Source of the DNA: Levilactobacillus andaensis
Lineage (GTDB): Bacteria; Bacillota; Bacilli; Lactobacillales; Lactobacillaceae
NCBI RefSeq assembly: GCF_016861695.1
Contig: NZ_BOLP01000010.1
Span: 78,236-142,235, forward strand
Reading direction: 5' to 3'
Length of the DNA: 64,000 nt
Part shown: piece by piece, positions 40,054 through 50,269 of the stretch
Layout: each line of letters starts with the position of its first letter
Numbering within the stretch: the stretch's first letter is position 1
Notes under the pieces: generated by a model
The model's input: the letters and a program-made list of their open reading frames with translations, nothing else
Database searches by the model: none
Told to the model about the DNA's origin: nothing
Program-made: the position numbers and the translations under genes

Positions 40054-41295
40054 CTAGGGTAAGGCATTTAACGGGTGGGCACTGGTCAACTCATGAACCC
40101 GTTGCCGGACATCAGCCAAAATTTGCTCGTCATCGGGGTGCGTAATCGTCTGCACGATCAGTCGGGCAACCTCGCGTGATTCATCGGCGTTAAAGCCCCG
40201 CGTTGTGATGGCTGGTGTTCCAATACGGATACCGGACGTCTTAAACGGACTCAATTTTTCATTTGGAATAGCTTCCTTATTGGTAGTGATCATGACGCTA
40301 TCCAACAAGTCCTGAGCCTGCTTCCCGTTGAGCGTCGTTGCCGACAGATCAAGCGTCATTAAGTGATTGTCCGTTCCACCGGAAATCACCCGCACGGCTG
40401 GTAATTTGGCAAACTCATCAGCCATCGCATGGGCGTTCACAATAATCTGCTTGGCGTAATCTTTAAATTCCGGTTGTAAGTCTTCGAAGAACGCCGCGGC
40501 CTTCCCAGCAATCACGTGCTCCAATGGGCCACCCTGCGTCCCTGGGAATACAGCTGAATTGATCCGTTTAGCATTCTCTTCTTGAGAGAGGATCAAACCG
40601 CCCCGTGGCCCGCGCAACGTCTTGTGCGTCGTCGTGGTCACTACGTCAGCGATGCCAACCGGACTAGGATGTAGTCCCGTAGCGACCAGCCCGGCAATGT
40701 GGGCCATGTCGACCATCAGATAGGCGCCGACCTCATCCGCAATCTTTCGAAAGGCATTCCAGTCAATAAAACGTGAGTAAGCGGACGCCCCCGCAACGAT
40801 CATCTGGGGTTTAACCTTCTGCGCCACTTCACGAATCATATCGTAGTCCAGGAGTTCCGTATCCGGATTCAACGCATAACTATAGGCGTTGTAGATTTTA
40901 CCAGAGAAATTGACTTTGGCGCCGTGGGTCAAATGGCCACCGGCATCGAGGCCCATTCCGAGAATCGTGTCGCCAGGCTTCAAAAATGCCGCATAGACGG
41001 CTTGATTGGCCTGCGACCCGGAGTGAGGTTGAACGTTCGCATATTCGGCGTGAAACAGCTTCTTAGCCCGGTCAATGGCGAGCTGCTCAACCACGTCAAT
41101 GTACTGGGTTCCCCCGTAGTACCGTTTGCCCGGATAACCTTCAGCATACTTATTCGTCAATACGGACCCTTGTGCTGTCCGCACAGCTTCGCTCACAATG
41201 TTTTCGGAAGCAATCAATTCAATCGTATCTTCTTGACGTTGCTCTTCCTTCGCAATGGCGCCCCATAATGCTGGATCCTTTTCTTTAAAATTCAC
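40054..41295 (-). CDS. glyA: Serine hydroxymethyltransferase
   Basis: PLP enzyme interconverting serine and glycine and charging tetrahydrofolate with one carbon. I start it at the GTG at 41295 ([21 protein letters not shown]), eight bases after AGGAGGG; the open frame further upstream is unlike the family. The product is 413 residues. The PLP lysine is in [14 protein letters not shown] and DMAHIAG holds the cofactor Asp. About 100 bases separate it from upp, so co-transcription is possible but not certain. Confidence 0.97.
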   Translation of the reverse strand: MNFKEKDPALWGAIAKEEQRQEDTIELIASENIVSEAVRTAQGSVLTNKYAEGYPGKRYYGGTQYIDVVEQLAIDRAKKLFHAEYANVQPHSGSQANQAVYAAFLKPGDTILGMGLDAGGHLTHGAKVNFSGKIYNAYSYALNPDTELLDYDMIREVAQKVKPQMIVAGASAYSRFIDWNAFRKIADEVGAYLMVDMAHIAGLVATGLHPSPVGIADVVTTTTHKTLRGPRGGLILSQEENAKRINSAVFPGTQGGPLEHVIAGKAAAFFEDLQPEFKDYAKQIIVNAHAMADEFAKLPAVRVISGGTDNHLMTLDLSATTLNGKQAQDLLDSVMITTNKEAIPNEKLSPFKTSGIRIGTPAITTRGFNADESREVARLIVQTITHPDDEQILADVRQRVHELTSAHPLNALP

Positions 41296-41466
41296 TGGCG
41301 ATCCCTCCTGAACTGTAATTAATTTTATTCTACCAAATTTTCTAGTGTCGCGGGGCCACGATGGCTTATTTATCTTTTTATACCGGGCGTTGCGGTATGC
41401 GTCCCTACAAACTGCCCTACCCTTTGATGAAATTAGTTGCCTCTTGAACAAGAAAATACTGAAAAT

Positions 41467-41653
41467 GGCCGCACTCCGGCTGCCAGGGATTCCGCCTGCT
41501 GTGGGGACGTTCAGCCTGGAAGAACACCAGTCTTCTCGCTCGCTTTTAAGCCACGAAGAACCCGTGTCTTAAAAGTCGCCCATCATGTTAGCTAGCCAGC
41601 GGCCAGCTAACAAGATTACCACGGCTGGCTACATCACTGACCTCCTCCGGCTC
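41467..41653 (+). repeat. Intergenic repeat family A, copy A6
   Basis: Variable hairpin ATCATGTTAGCT/AGCTAACAAGAT around AGCCAGCGGCC, with one mismatch. The second hairpin is CTTTTAAG/CTTAAAAG. It lies between glyA and tsaC; the following 41654-41956 shows no gene. Confidence 0.9.
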
Positions 41654-41956
41654 AGATTGAGCTCCCCACAAGAAATCAGTTTAGAGTCCCTAACTAAGCC
41701 CAATAACAATAACGTCTGGCCAACAAGTGTTCAACGACAAAGGATAAACTAGTTTATACCCTCGCTGGTCAGAATTTCTGTTAGTTCGTGGGACAGTCAC
41801 TTCTCCGTTAAATTTCTTTTGTACAATCCAAATTTCAGTTTCAATCGGTAACAACAACTTCTCCTAGCCATCAATTGACGATGACCTTCTGACGACTGGT
41901 AAGGTGAAAAAACTGTAGGCGCCCAACGAACACAGATGCTATCATTTTTCCCATTA

Positions 41957-41990
41957 GAAAAAGCACGTCAGCCTTAACGACCAACGTGCC
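41957..41990 (-). terminator. Terminator of tsaC
   Basis: GGCACGTT and ACGTGC arms on the minus strand, followed by TTTTT, just after the stop. Confidence 0.82.
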
Positions 41991-41998
41991 CCATTAAT

Positions 41999-43015
41999 TT
42001 ACTTTTCAAAATGTTGTTGCCCGGCGGACTTGTTCAAGCGGTTCATGTACGCCGCACCCAAGCCCTCGGCCGCAAACCCTTGTGCCAGGATGCCCGTCAC
42101 GGGTGACTCCAGGTCAAAATGACGCAGACCCGCGAACAAACGGTGGCTGGCACTGGTCATGTCAGCGCCCAGTGAAAAGGCTTCAGTATTGGTTGGCAGT
42201 TTGTCGGCCGTCAGGATATGATCTAACGCCATGACCCCAATCGTACCGTCCTGTTGCGCTGCCCAAGCCAACGCTGCAGGCCAGTCGGCTTCGTTGTCGA
42301 CGATGGTGACCTGTGCGTTAGGGGCGTAATGCTTGTATTTCATCCCAGGGGCCTTAGGAATCTCACCCTTGCCGACCTTGTGGTGATTCGATTGAACTGT
42401 GCCAATCACGGCTTCCAGTTGTTTCTCGGTCACACCACCTGGACGCAAAATCGTTGGAATTTCGGTCGACATGTCCAGCACGGTCGATTCAACACCGACT
42501 TGGGTTGGCCCGTCATCTAAGATGCCGGCAATTTTGCCGTTCAAATCATGATAAACGTGCTTAGCCAAGGTTGGACTAGGCTTCCCGGACGTATTTGCAG
42601 AAGGCCCAACCAACGGCACACCAGCCGCCTTGATCAAGTCCAAGGTCACCTGGTTGTCCGGGTTACGAAAAGCCGCGGTATTTAAACCACCAGTGACTGC
42701 CTTCGATAATTTTCCGGGTTGTAAGGTAAAGATCAACGTTAAGGGCCCCGGCCAGAACGCCTTGATCAGCGCTTCGGCCTTGTCGGACAACGGTTGGGCG
42801 TATTGCTTCACCGTGTCCTCGCCCGTGACGTGAACGATCAGTGGGTTGTCACTAGGACGGCCCTTGGCAATGTACACCTGCTTAACGGCCTGTTCGTTGG
42901 TGGCGTCGGCACCTAAGCCATAGACGGTCTCAGTGGGAAAAGCCACCAACTGGCCCGCCCGAATGGCAGCGGCCGCCTTATCAATTTCATTTGGTTGAAA
43001 AATTTTCGTTTCCAT
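41999..43015 (-). CDS. tsaC: Threonylcarbamoyl-AMP synthase (Sua5/YwlC type)
   Basis: Makes threonylcarbamoyl-AMP from Thr, bicarbonate and ATP, the first step of t6A in ANN-decoding tRNAs. It is 338 residues, the long Sua5 form. The YrdC domain (about 1-200, GQLVAFPTETVYGLGADA, KGRPSDNPLIVHV, SANTSGKPS) is followed by a C-terminal Sua5 domain (about 230-330). It follows prmC by 20 bases within the prfA-prmC-tsaC cluster. Confidence 0.95.
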   Translation of the reverse strand: METKIFQPNEIDKAAAAIRAGQLVAFPTETVYGLGADATNEQAVKQVYIAKGRPSDNPLIVHVTGEDTVKQYAQPLSDKAEALIKAFWPGPLTLIFTLQPGKLSKAVTGGLNTAAFRNPDNQVTLDLIKAAGVPLVGPSANTSGKPSPTLAKHVYHDLNGKIAGILDDGPTQVGVESTVLDMSTEIPTILRPGGVTEKQLEAVIGTVQSNHHKVGKGEIPKAPGMKYKHYAPNAQVTIVDNEADWPAALAWAAQQDGTIGVMALDHILTADKLPTNTEAFSLGADMTSASHRLFAGLRHFDLESPVTGILAQGFAAEGLGAAYMNRLNKSAGQQHFEK

Positions 43016-43035
43016 TAATTCTCTAATCTCCCATC

Positions 43036-43878
43036 CTAACTTTTCAATTGAACGCGAACCATCCGATCATGGCCGTTGATGTCCGTTTTAACTGTCACCG
43101 TGGCACCTGGCAAGGCACGTGCAAAAATTTCACGCACCGCTGCCCCCTGATGATAGCCAATTTCAGCGAAAAACTGACCAGCCGGTTGTAAGGCCGTGGT
43201 CAGTTCAGCCGCAAAGCGACGATAAAACGCCAACCCGTGGTCATCCGCAAACAGCGCTGAATCCGGCTCGTAACGTTTAACGGAGTCGTCCATGACGGGC
43301 AACTCCGCGCGGTCAATATAAGGCGGGTTCGACACGATAATGTCGAATCGCTGCCCCCGTACCGGTTCCAGTAGGTCGCCTACGGTAAATGTGACTGGCG
43401 CCTGCAACTGCTGCGCATTCTGTCGTGCCACATCAACTGCCGTCGCAGAAATATCCGTCGCGGTGACCGTCCAATCTGGCCGCTCCGCCTTGAGCGAAAT
43501 GGCGATAGCGCCACTCCCCGTCCCCACATCTAAGAGGCTAGTTTTCGGCTTCGCAACGGCCAACACCCACTCGACCAATTCTTCCGTCTCTTGACGGGGA
43601 ATCAGTGTCGCCGGGGTCACTTGGAACTCCCGCCCGTAAAATGGCGCGTGTCCCAGAATGTATTGTGCGGGCTCGCCGGCACAGACCCGTTTGATCTGGT
43701 CCTGATAGGTCGCCGCCAACTCAACTGGCACGGCGTCACGGTAATGTTGAACTAGTGTGGTAAACGACCACGCTTGACCCTCCAACAACAGATACTGCGC
43801 CGCACTGGTATCCTGACCAGCGGCAGCCAACTGTTGCTCAGCGGCCTTTAAAAGCTGAAAAAAAGTCAGCTTAGCCAT
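43036..43878 (-). CDS. prmC: Release factor glutamine methyltransferase
   Basis: SAM-dependent enzyme of 280 residues that methylates the GGQ glutamine of RF1 and RF2. The SAM motif is [14 protein letters not shown] and the catalytic motif IIVSNPPYI. An N-terminal helical domain (about 1-90) binds the release factor. It overlaps the prfA end by eight bases, so the modifier is made together with its substrate. Confidence 0.97.
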   Translation of the reverse strand: MAKLTFFQLLKAAEQQLAAAGQDTSAAQYLLLEGQAWSFTTLVQHYRDAVPVELAATYQDQIKRVCAGEPAQYILGHAPFYGREFQVTPATLIPRQETEELVEWVLAVAKPKTSLLDVGTGSGAIAISLKAERPDWTVTATDISATAVDVARQNAQQLQAPVTFTVGDLLEPVRGQRFDIIVSNPPYIDRAELPVMDDSVKRYEPDSALFADDHGLAFYRRFAAELTTALQPAGQFFAEIGYHQGAAVREIFARALPGATVTVKTDINGHDRMVRVQLKS

Positions 43879-44956
43879 TGTTCTTCAAGTCTTCAAGCTT
43901 GGCGGCTTGGTCTGACAGAATCAATGCATCAATGACGTCATCCAATTCACCGTTCATGATGCGGTCAAGCTTGTTCAGCGTCAACCCGATACGGTGATCG
44001 GTCACCCGGTTTTGCGGGTAGTTGTAAGTCCGAATCCGTTCGGAGCGATCCCCGGTCCCCACGGCAGACTTCCGTTCCGCGTTGTAGGCATTTTCTTCTT
44101 GTTGCTTGTAGTAGTCGTAGACCCGTGCCCGTAAAATGGTCATGGCCTTGGCCCGGTTCTGTTGTTGTGACCGTTCATCTTGCATGGCAACGACGATTCC
44201 CGTTGGCAAGTGGGTCATCCGCACGGCAGAAGACGTCTTGTTGATATGTTGTCCACCGGCACCAGATGACCGGTAAACGTCGGTCCGAATGTCCTTAGGA
44301 TCGATATCGATATCAACATCCTCTTCTTCGGGCATCACCCCAACGGTCGCCGTACTGGTATGTACCCGACCAGCAGATTCGGTAACTGGGACCCGTTGCA
44401 CACGGTGCGCCCCATTTTCATACTTCAGCTTGGAGTAGACCTTGTCCCCGGAGATCATCATGACGATTTCCTTGAACCCACCAACTTCGGTAGCGTTCTC
44501 GTCAACGACTTCGATCGTCCAGCCTTGGCGTTCGGCGTACTTGGAGTACATGCTAAACAGGTCGGCGGCAAATAAACTGGCTTCATCCCCACCAGCGGCC
44601 CCATGGATTTCCATGATGATGTTTTTGTCATCGTTCGGGTCCTTAGGCAAAAGAAGGACCTTGATGTCTTCTTCCAACTTAGCCTTTTGTTCGTTGAGGT
44701 CCTTCAGTTCTTCTTTGACCATGCTATCCATGTCATCGTCGAGCTTTTCACGCAACATCTCGTCGTCATCGGCGATCTGCTTGGTCACGTCTTGGTATTG
44801 GTGATACTTGTCGACGGTCTCGCGCAATTCCCCTTCTTCTTTAGAGAGGGCCATGAATTTTTGCGTATCCGCAATCACTTCAGGGTCACTGATCAGTTCA
44901 TTTAATTCGTCGTAGCGGTCCGCCACGGCTTGGAGCTTGTCAAACATTTCGTCCAT
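43871..44956 (-). CDS. prfA: Peptide chain release factor 1
   Basis: Terminates translation at UAA and UAG. It is 361 residues. The peptidyl-tRNA hydrolysis motif is [12 protein letters not shown], and the codon-recognition motif RVPVTES holds the PxT tripeptide that marks RF1. The N-terminal coiled region is intact. The ATG at 44956 follows AACGAGG. It heads the operon with prmC and tsaC. Confidence 0.98.
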   Translation of the reverse strand: MDEMFDKLQAVADRYDELNELISDPEVIADTQKFMALSKEEGELRETVDKYHQYQDVTKQIADDDEMLREKLDDDMDSMVKEELKDLNEQKAKLEEDIKVLLLPKDPNDDKNIIMEIHGAAGGDEASLFAADLFSMYSKYAERQGWTIEVVDENATEVGGFKEIVMMISGDKVYSKLKYENGAHRVQRVPVTESAGRVHTSTATVGVMPEEEDVDIDIDPKDIRTDVYRSSGAGGQHINKTSSAVRMTHLPTGIVVAMQDERSQQQNRAKAMTILRARVYDYYKQQEENAYNAERKSAVGTGDRSERIRTYNYPQNRVTDHRIGLTLNKLDRIMNGELDDVIDALILSDQAAKLEDLKNNG

Positions 44957-45036
44957 TCGATTTAACCTCGTTTCAATTTGTGGAACTACATTTTTATTGT
45001 GTTATTTTACGTAAGAGCTACATGGTGATTACTTGC

Positions 45037-45195
45037 GCCTTACCGGCCGGCAGATATGGGCTGGAACGGTGCGGGCACACCTTGAAGCCTCGCAAGTGCC
45101 GAGTCTTCAAGGTTGGCCTTCTGCTAAGCCAGCTAAGAACGCTGACCAAGCAGAACGACACGCCTGAGCCCATATCTGCCGACCTCTCGGCTTAC
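45037..45195 (+). repeat. Intergenic repeat family B, copy B2
   Basis: Inverted ends GCCGGCAGATATGGGCT and AGCCCATATCTGCCGAC. Inner hairpins are CTTGAAG..CTTCAAG and TTCTGCTAAG..CCAAGCAGAA. It precedes A7 by 122 bases. Confidence 0.92.
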
Positions 45196-45317
45196 GTTGG
45201 TAGTTTATGGCAACAAAACACGCTAGATCATAGCCATACTAGTTGTCATAAATTATGCTGTATCTATCTATTCGCTACTTACAGTTTCAAGCGCCTGGTC
45301 ATAGAAAAAATCAATCT

Positions 45318-45506
45318 GAGCCGGAGGAGGCCAGGGATGTAGCCAGCCGTGACGGTGGTGTTAGCTGGCGTCTTATGTCGGCTTACACCACCGTCACGGC
45401 TTTGAAGACGTGTGTTCTTCGCGGCTTCAAAGCGAGGCGAAAGACCGCCCCTCGTCTGAAGCCGTTCCCCACAGCAGGCGGAATCCCTGGCAGCCGCAGT
45501 GCGACC
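45318..45506 (-). repeat. Intergenic repeat family A, copy A7
   Basis: Reversed copy, GAGCCGGAGGAGGCCAGGGA to CAGCCGCAGTGCGACC. Variable hairpin GACGGTGGTGT/ACACCACCGTC. The 632-base gap between prfA and tdk holds only B2, A7 and spacer. Confidence 0.9.
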
Positions 45507-45588
45507 AGCCAGCACAACCCATCTTTCAGCCCACATGTGATTTGCCTCAGAACTGCCAGTTTATCACATTTACCCGGCCAAGCCGAGC

Positions 45589-46191
45589 TTATTTTGCATC
45601 GCTATCCTGCTTGCCGAATTGGTCTAATGGTGGATTGAAGTAGTGACGCCGGCAAACTGGGTAGTAGGCCTCGTTGCCGCCGATTTGAACCTGCTCACCC
45701 TCGTAGACCGGCTTGTTGTCGTGGAACCGCAAGTTCATGATGGCCTTCTTGGTACAGAACCAGCAGATGGTCTTCATTTCTTCTATCTTATCCGCGTACA
45801 GCATGAGGTACTTGGAGCCTTCGAACAATTCGTTACGGAAATCGTTCTTCAAGCCAAAGGTCATCACGGGAATGTGTAACTCGTCGACAACCTTCGCCAA
45901 CTGCAGCACGTGGGCCTTGGTCAAAAATTGGGCTTCATCGATCAGCACACAGTTGGCCTGAGCATCGATACGTTCAATTTCATCATACAGATTGGTCTCT
46001 TTAAAGATTGGGTGCGCCTTACGCTTGAGCCCAATTCGACTAGCAATGTAACCGACCTCATCACGGGTATCCAGCCCACTCGTCATAATAATGACTCGCT
46101 TATCTTGTTCCTCGTAATTGTGAGCGACCTTAAGAATCTCAATGGTCTTCCCACTGTTCATTGCGCCATAACGGAAAAATAGCTGCGCCAC
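45589..46191 (-). CDS. tdk: Thymidine kinase
   Basis: Type II (cellular-type) thymidine kinase of 200 residues, salvaging thymidine to dTMP. The P-loop is [14 protein letters not shown] and the DEAQF motif sits in LIDEAQFL. Two zinc cysteine pairs lie in CWFC and a later CRRH site, and the lasso region is [15 protein letters not shown]. The start is GTG 46191 behind GGTGGGAG. It is a single gene diverging from murT. Confidence 0.96.
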   Translation of the reverse strand: MAQLFFRYGAMNSGKTIEILKVAHNYEEQDKRVIIMTSGLDTRDEVGYIASRIGLKRKAHPIFKETNLYDEIERIDAQANCVLIDEAQFLTKAHVLQLAKVVDELHIPVMTFGLKNDFRNELFEGSKYLMLYADKIEEMKTICWFCTKKAIMNLRFHDNKPVYEGEQVQIGGNEAYYPVCRRHYFNPPLDQFGKQDSDAK

Positions 46192-46397
46192 GTTACTCCC
46201 ACCTTTTTGACAGTTTCTATCTATTATAGCTGATTAGCTGGCAAAATTCGACCGTCACGCAAGCAAACTTTCCTTGCGATTTCCCAAAGTTCAAGCAAGG
46301 TCCTCCCCTAAACGCTTAAAAAATGCTAAAATTAAGGCTTGAATATTAAGGTACCCGACACTAAAAAATCTTGTCGCGATTAAGGAGCGAAATATCC

Positions 46398-47747
46398 ATG
46401 TCATTCAGAAGCGGCGTAGCCACCTTCGCGGGGAAATCCTCTTACTGGTTTCTCCACACGTTTCTTCACGGGGGGAGTTCTCTCCCAGGTAAAATTACAT
46501 TAAAACTCGACCCCAACATTTTACGAACCCTCGGGGCCAAATACGACGTCATCGTTATTACCGGGACTAACGGGAAAACCTTGACGACCGCATTGACAGT
46601 TTCTGTGCTCCACGAAAAGTACCCAGCAATCTTGACCAACCCGACCGGTTCCAACATGGAACAAGGTATCGTCACGACCTTTCTTAACGCCAAGAACCCC
46701 AAGACTGGCCGTCCACTGGCCGTTTTAGAAGTCGACGAAGCTAACGTCATCAAGGTCACACAGTACATTGAGCCCAAGGCCTTTGTGTTCACCAACATTT
46801 TCCGTGATCAAATGGACCGCTACGGTGAAATCTACACCACCTACCAAAAGATTCTGGATGGCGTGGCGCTGGTACCAAACGCAACGATCATTGCCAATGG
46901 CGATTCGCCGATCTTCCATTCTAAGGAACTCCCGAACCCGATTCAATACTACGGTTTCGATAACGAACCCGATGGCGACTTCAAGGCTAGACCTAACACG
47001 GACGGTGTGCTGTGCCCCAACTGTGAGCACATCTTGCACTACCACTCCCTGACCTACAGTAACCAAGGCAAGTATTTCTGCCCGAACTGTGGCTTCTCGC
47101 GGCCAGAGTTGACCTACCGTTTGACCAAGCTAGGTGAACAAACGCCAACGTCTTCAAAATTTGAAATTGACGGTCACCCCTTCAAGATTCAGGTCGGCGG
47201 GACCTACAACATCTACAACGCACTGGCTGCCTATGCCGTTGGTCGGTTCATGGGCGTCGACCCCGAACAGATCAGTGACGCCTTTAACGCCAACCAACAA
47301 GTCTTCGGACGGCAAGAGGTCATCGACGTCGATGGCAAACGGGTCACGATTATTCTGGTGAAGAACCCCGTAGGCCTCGACCAAGTCCTCCACATGATTG
47401 GGACGGACACGCATCCATTTTCACTGGTTGGCCTGTTGAACGCCAACTACGCGGACGGCATCGATACCAGTTGGATCTGGGACGGTGATTTCGAACAGCT
47501 AACGAACCGCGACATTCCCGCCGTCATCACTGGTGGCGAACGGTACAAGGACATTACCTTCCGTTTGAAAGTCGCTGGGATTCCCGACGACAAGCACATC
47601 GTTGAACCCGACTTGGAGAAAGTGGTCGACCGGATCAAAGAGGTGCCAACCGAACGTGTTTACGTGCTGGCCACCTACACGGCCATGCTGCAATTACGGA
47701 AAATTTTAGCAACCAAGGGCTACATCAAGGAGGGTCTCGGCGTATGA
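46398..47747 (+). CDS. murT: Lipid II isoglutaminyl synthase subunit MurT
   Basis: Mur-ligase-like subunit of the MurT-GatD complex that amidates D-Glu of lipid II to D-isoglutamine at the inner membrane face. I start it at ATG 46398 (MSFRSGVATFAGKSSYWFL) behind AAGGAGCG. It is 449 residues. The ATP motif is ITGTNGKTLTT. The MurT-specific zinc ribbon has CPNC near residue 205 and CPNCGF near 228. The C-terminal Mur ligase domain DUF1727 follows. It overlaps gatD by four bases. Confidence 0.97.
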   Translation: MSFRSGVATFAGKSSYWFLHTFLHGGSSLPGKITLKLDPNILRTLGAKYDVIVITGTNGKTLTTALTVSVLHEKYPAILTNPTGSNMEQGIVTTFLNAKNPKTGRPLAVLEVDEANVIKVTQYIEPKAFVFTNIFRDQMDRYGEIYTTYQKILDGVALVPNATIIANGDSPIFHSKELPNPIQYYGFDNEPDGDFKARPNTDGVLCPNCEHILHYHSLTYSNQGKYFCPNCGFSRPELTYRLTKLGEQTPTSSKFEIDGHPFKIQVGGTYNIYNALAAYAVGRFMGVDPEQISDAFNANQQVFGRQEVIDVDGKRVTIILVKNPVGLDQVLHMIGTDTHPFSLVGLLNANYADGIDTSWIWDGDFEQLTNRDIPAVITGGERYKDITFRLKVAGIPDDKHIVEPDLEKVVDRIKEVPTERVYVLATYTAMLQLRKILATKGYIKEGLGV

Positions 47748-48448
47748 CTTACGAATTAAACGTCGCCCATCTGTACGGCGACCTCATGAACACTTACGGT
47801 GACGTCGGAAATATCTTGGCACTGAACTACTATGCTAAGCAAATGGACGTCCACTTAAACGTTAACGTCGTCAGCCTCGAGGAAGACTTTAAGGCGGCCG
47901 ACTACGACCTAGCCTTCTTCGGCGGCGGGCAGGACTTCGAACAGACCATTGTGTCTCAGGATATCCAGACCAAGAAGGCCGAATTGACCAAGTTCATCGA
48001 ATCTGATGGTCCCCTACTGGCCATTTGTGGCGGTTTCCAACTACTCGGTCACTACTACATCGGAGCCGATGGTGAAAAGCTGCCCGGCATCGGCGCCTTG
48101 GACCACTATACGCTGGCGCAAGACCACAACCGGTTTATTGGTAACATCGTCATTAAAAACCAAGAAACTGGCGAGACGTACCACGGCTTTGAGAACCATC
48201 AAGGCCGGACATTCCTCGGCGATGGCGAACGTCCCCTAGGTAATGTGGTCTCCGGTAAAGGAAACAACGGTGAAGACGGCACAGAAGGCGCGATTTACAA
48301 GAACGTCTACTGCTCCTACTTCCACGGCCCGATTCTCACCAGAAACGGCGACATCGCCAAGCATTTGCTGGTGGCCGCCTTACAACGGAAGTATCCGGAC
48401 GCCGATTTCAGTCAACAGAAAGCTTTACCGATTCCCGCAACCTTCTAA
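47744..48448 (+). CDS. gatD: Lipid II isoglutaminyl synthase glutaminase subunit GatD
   Basis: Class I glutamine amidotransferase-like subunit of 234 residues supplying ammonia to MurT. The catalytic Cys is in LLAICGGFQLLG and the His in YCSYFHGPIL; the N-terminal HLYGDLMNTYGDVGNI is characteristic. Its ATG overlaps the murT stop (ATGA), so the two subunits are translationally coupled. Confidence 0.97.
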   Translation: MTYELNVAHLYGDLMNTYGDVGNILALNYYAKQMDVHLNVNVVSLEEDFKAADYDLAFFGGGQDFEQTIVSQDIQTKKAELTKFIESDGPLLAICGGFQLLGHYYIGADGEKLPGIGALDHYTLAQDHNRFIGNIVIKNQETGETYHGFENHQGRTFLGDGERPLGNVVSGKGNNGEDGTEGAIYKNVYCSYFHGPILTRNGDIAKHLLVAALQRKYPDADFSQQKALPIPATF

Positions 48449-48455
48449 TGCCAAC

Positions 48456-48502
48456 ACAAAGGACGTTATCCAGCCATTTCCGGCGGGACAACGTCCTTTT
48501 TC
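48456..48502 (+). terminator. Terminator of murT-gatD
   Basis: AAAGGACGTT-TCC-GCC and GGC-GGA-AACGTCCTTT arms, then TTT. Confidence 0.9.
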
Positions 48503-48535
48503 GTATGCTCTATTGACCGCACAGTATGACCCATC

Positions 48536-48695
48536 GCCTTACCGGCCGGCAGATATGGGCTGGAACGGTGCGGACACAACTTGAAGCCTCGAAAATCACG
48601 AGGCTCCAAGCTTGGTCGTTCTGCTAAGCCAGCAACGAACACTGACTAAGCAGAACGACGCGCCTGAGCCCATATCTGCCGGCCTCTCGGCTTAC
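48536..48695 (+). repeat. Intergenic repeat family B, copy B3
   Basis: Inverted ends GCCGGCAGATATGGGCT and AGCCCATATCTGCCGGC. Inner hairpin GTTCTGCT..AGCAGAAC. A8 follows after 113 bases. Confidence 0.92.
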
Positions 48696-48808
48696 ACTGA
48701 TGTCCTCCGGCAACAAAATCAAAACCAGTGAGACTGCAGCAATTCCCACAATCTGGCACCTACAGTATTTTTGGGTTTGAACGTCTGTCATGTCGACAGT
48801 ACCGATCG

Positions 48809-48994
48809 TAGCCGAAGGAGGCCAGGGATGTAGCCAGCCGCGAAGGTGGCGTTAGTTGACGTTTTTTGTCAACCTACGCCACGGGACGACTTTGGAGACG
48901 CGTGCTCTTCGCGGCTTCAAAGCGAGGCGGAAGACCGCTCTTTGTCTGGAGACGTTCCCCACAGCAGGCGGAATCCCTGGCAGCCGCAGTGCGG
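48809..48994 (-). repeat. Intergenic repeat family A, copy A8
   Basis: Reversed copy, more diverged at its outer end (TAGCCGAAGGAGGCCAGGGA). Variable hairpin GTGGCGT/ACGCCAC with an inner GTTGAC/GTCAAC pair. B3, A8 and spacer fill the gap between gatD and the serine hydrolase gene. Confidence 0.88.
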
Positions 48995-49023
48995 AATCCT
49001 CAGCAAGTCCAGACATTAATCAA

Positions 49024-50034
49024 CTATTTCTCAGCCAAGTAAGTGCCAATCACCGCATTACGTTGGTCCAGGTACGGTAAGTTTGGTGCCACCGGGTGGA
49101 CCCGGTTCGTGAGAAATACCATGGCTTGCTGTGCTTGCTGGTCGATGACCAAGTACGTGCCCGTGAAGCCGGAGTGCCAGATGACGCGATGCGGTCGTGG
49201 CCATTGGGTGGCGGTCAGAGCCCAGCCCAGTGAGCGACCGGCCTGTCCTGTTGGTGTCCAGTCTTCGGTCAGCCGATGAACCCACGTTGGCGGCAACACC
49301 GCCGGACAGGTCTCCGGATGGAGATAAGCGTGGCAGAACGTTGCCAGATCCTCAGCCGTACTGAACAGGCCAGCCGAGCCGCACCGGCGCTGCAAAACGT
49401 AACCTTTGGGGTCGTGAACCTCACCACGGACCAATCCCCGACCGGCTGTGATTGCCGTGGGGACACACTGCTGCGGGTCAGCCGGTGTAAACGTGCTGTG
49501 TGTCATCCCTAGTGGGTCCAAGACGCGTTGTTTAGCCGCCACTTGAATCGGCATGTCCAAGACACGCTCGACAATCCAGCCCAAGAAGATATAGTTGATG
49601 TCCGCATAGACCATTTTCCGATTAAATGTCGGTCCCACATGCAGGTGAAGCAAGGCGTGCGTTAAGTCCATTGCGTTTAGCTGATTGCGATTGGGAATGT
49701 AGCCAACGATGCCCGACGTATGCGTCAGCAAGTGACGTATCGTGACCCGGCTGTCCTGCCATTCCGGTAACCACCGTGACACCGCATCCGTCAGTTGGAG
49801 TCGTCCTTGGTCCAAGAGTTGGAGCACCACGCTGAGGGTCCCAACAACTTTGGTCAGTGAGGCCACGTCGTAGACCATCCCCGGCCGCAAAACTTCCGGC
49901 TGCGGGACTAGTGCCGCCTGCCCCATTTCTCCAATTTCCACGCTATCGCCATCGATTAGCGCATAGCTCACGCCCGGCACGACCTTTTCAGTCACCAACC
50001 GCCGCAGCGCCGCCTTTGTTTGTGGATAAGTCAT
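49024..50034 (-). CDS. Serine hydrolase, class C beta-lactamase/DD-peptidase fold
   Basis: Protein of 336 residues with no signal peptide, so probably cytoplasmic. I prefer the second ATG (50034, MTYPQTKAALRRL), eight bases after GAGG. The SxxK motif is ASLTK near residue 60; the Tyr motif is YADIN, a variant of YxN; the third motif is HSGFTGT instead of KTG. This pattern is that of esterase-like members of the beta-lactamase family rather than true beta-lactamases. Substrate unknown. It is transcribed alone. Confidence 0.88.
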   Translation of the reverse strand: MTYPQTKAALRRLVTEKVVPGVSYALIDGDSVEIGEMGQAALVPQPEVLRPGMVYDVASLTKVVGTLSVVLQLLDQGRLQLTDAVSRWLPEWQDSRVTIRHLLTHTSGIVGYIPNRNQLNAMDLTHALLHLHVGPTFNRKMVYADINYIFLGWIVERVLDMPIQVAAKQRVLDPLGMTHSTFTPADPQQCVPTAITAGRGLVRGEVHDPKGYVLQRRCGSAGLFSTAEDLATFCHAYLHPETCPAVLPPTWVHRLTEDWTPTGQAGRSLGWALTATQWPRPHRVIWHSGFTGTYLVIDQQAQQAMVFLTNRVHPVAPNLPYLDQRNAVIGTYLAEK

Positions 50035-50269
50035 CGCCATCGCCTCTACTTTCTCTAGCCTTCATTGTACCCACAGCTGGCCCGTGGACGCAATTCTCTG
50101 GTGAAAATGACAACAAACCCTAAGGATTAACCGGGAGTTTCTGCACGCAAAATGTACGCCGTCACATTAAAAAAATAATGCTTTTTATAAAAATATGAAT
50201 GAGCAAATCCCTCGGTATCGCCATCCGTTTAGGTTAAACTTAATCTACTTATTCTGAAAGGTGGTTCCC

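Noticed and set aside
41296..41451. Longer start for glyA.
   Set aside because: The family N-terminus begins at the GTG with AGGAGGG before it; the extra residues are basic and unlike SHMT.
45279..45536. An 85-codon frame across repeat A7, and similar frames over other A and B copies (17834-18055, 48856-49080).
   Set aside because: They follow the repeat, not a ribosome site; peptides change with the hairpin arms and no copy keeps a common protein.
49024..50034. Calling the serine hydrolase an antibiotic-degrading beta-lactamase.
   Set aside because: No export signal, a YAD instead of YAN motif, and HSG instead of KTG; esterase or peptidase-like members fit better.
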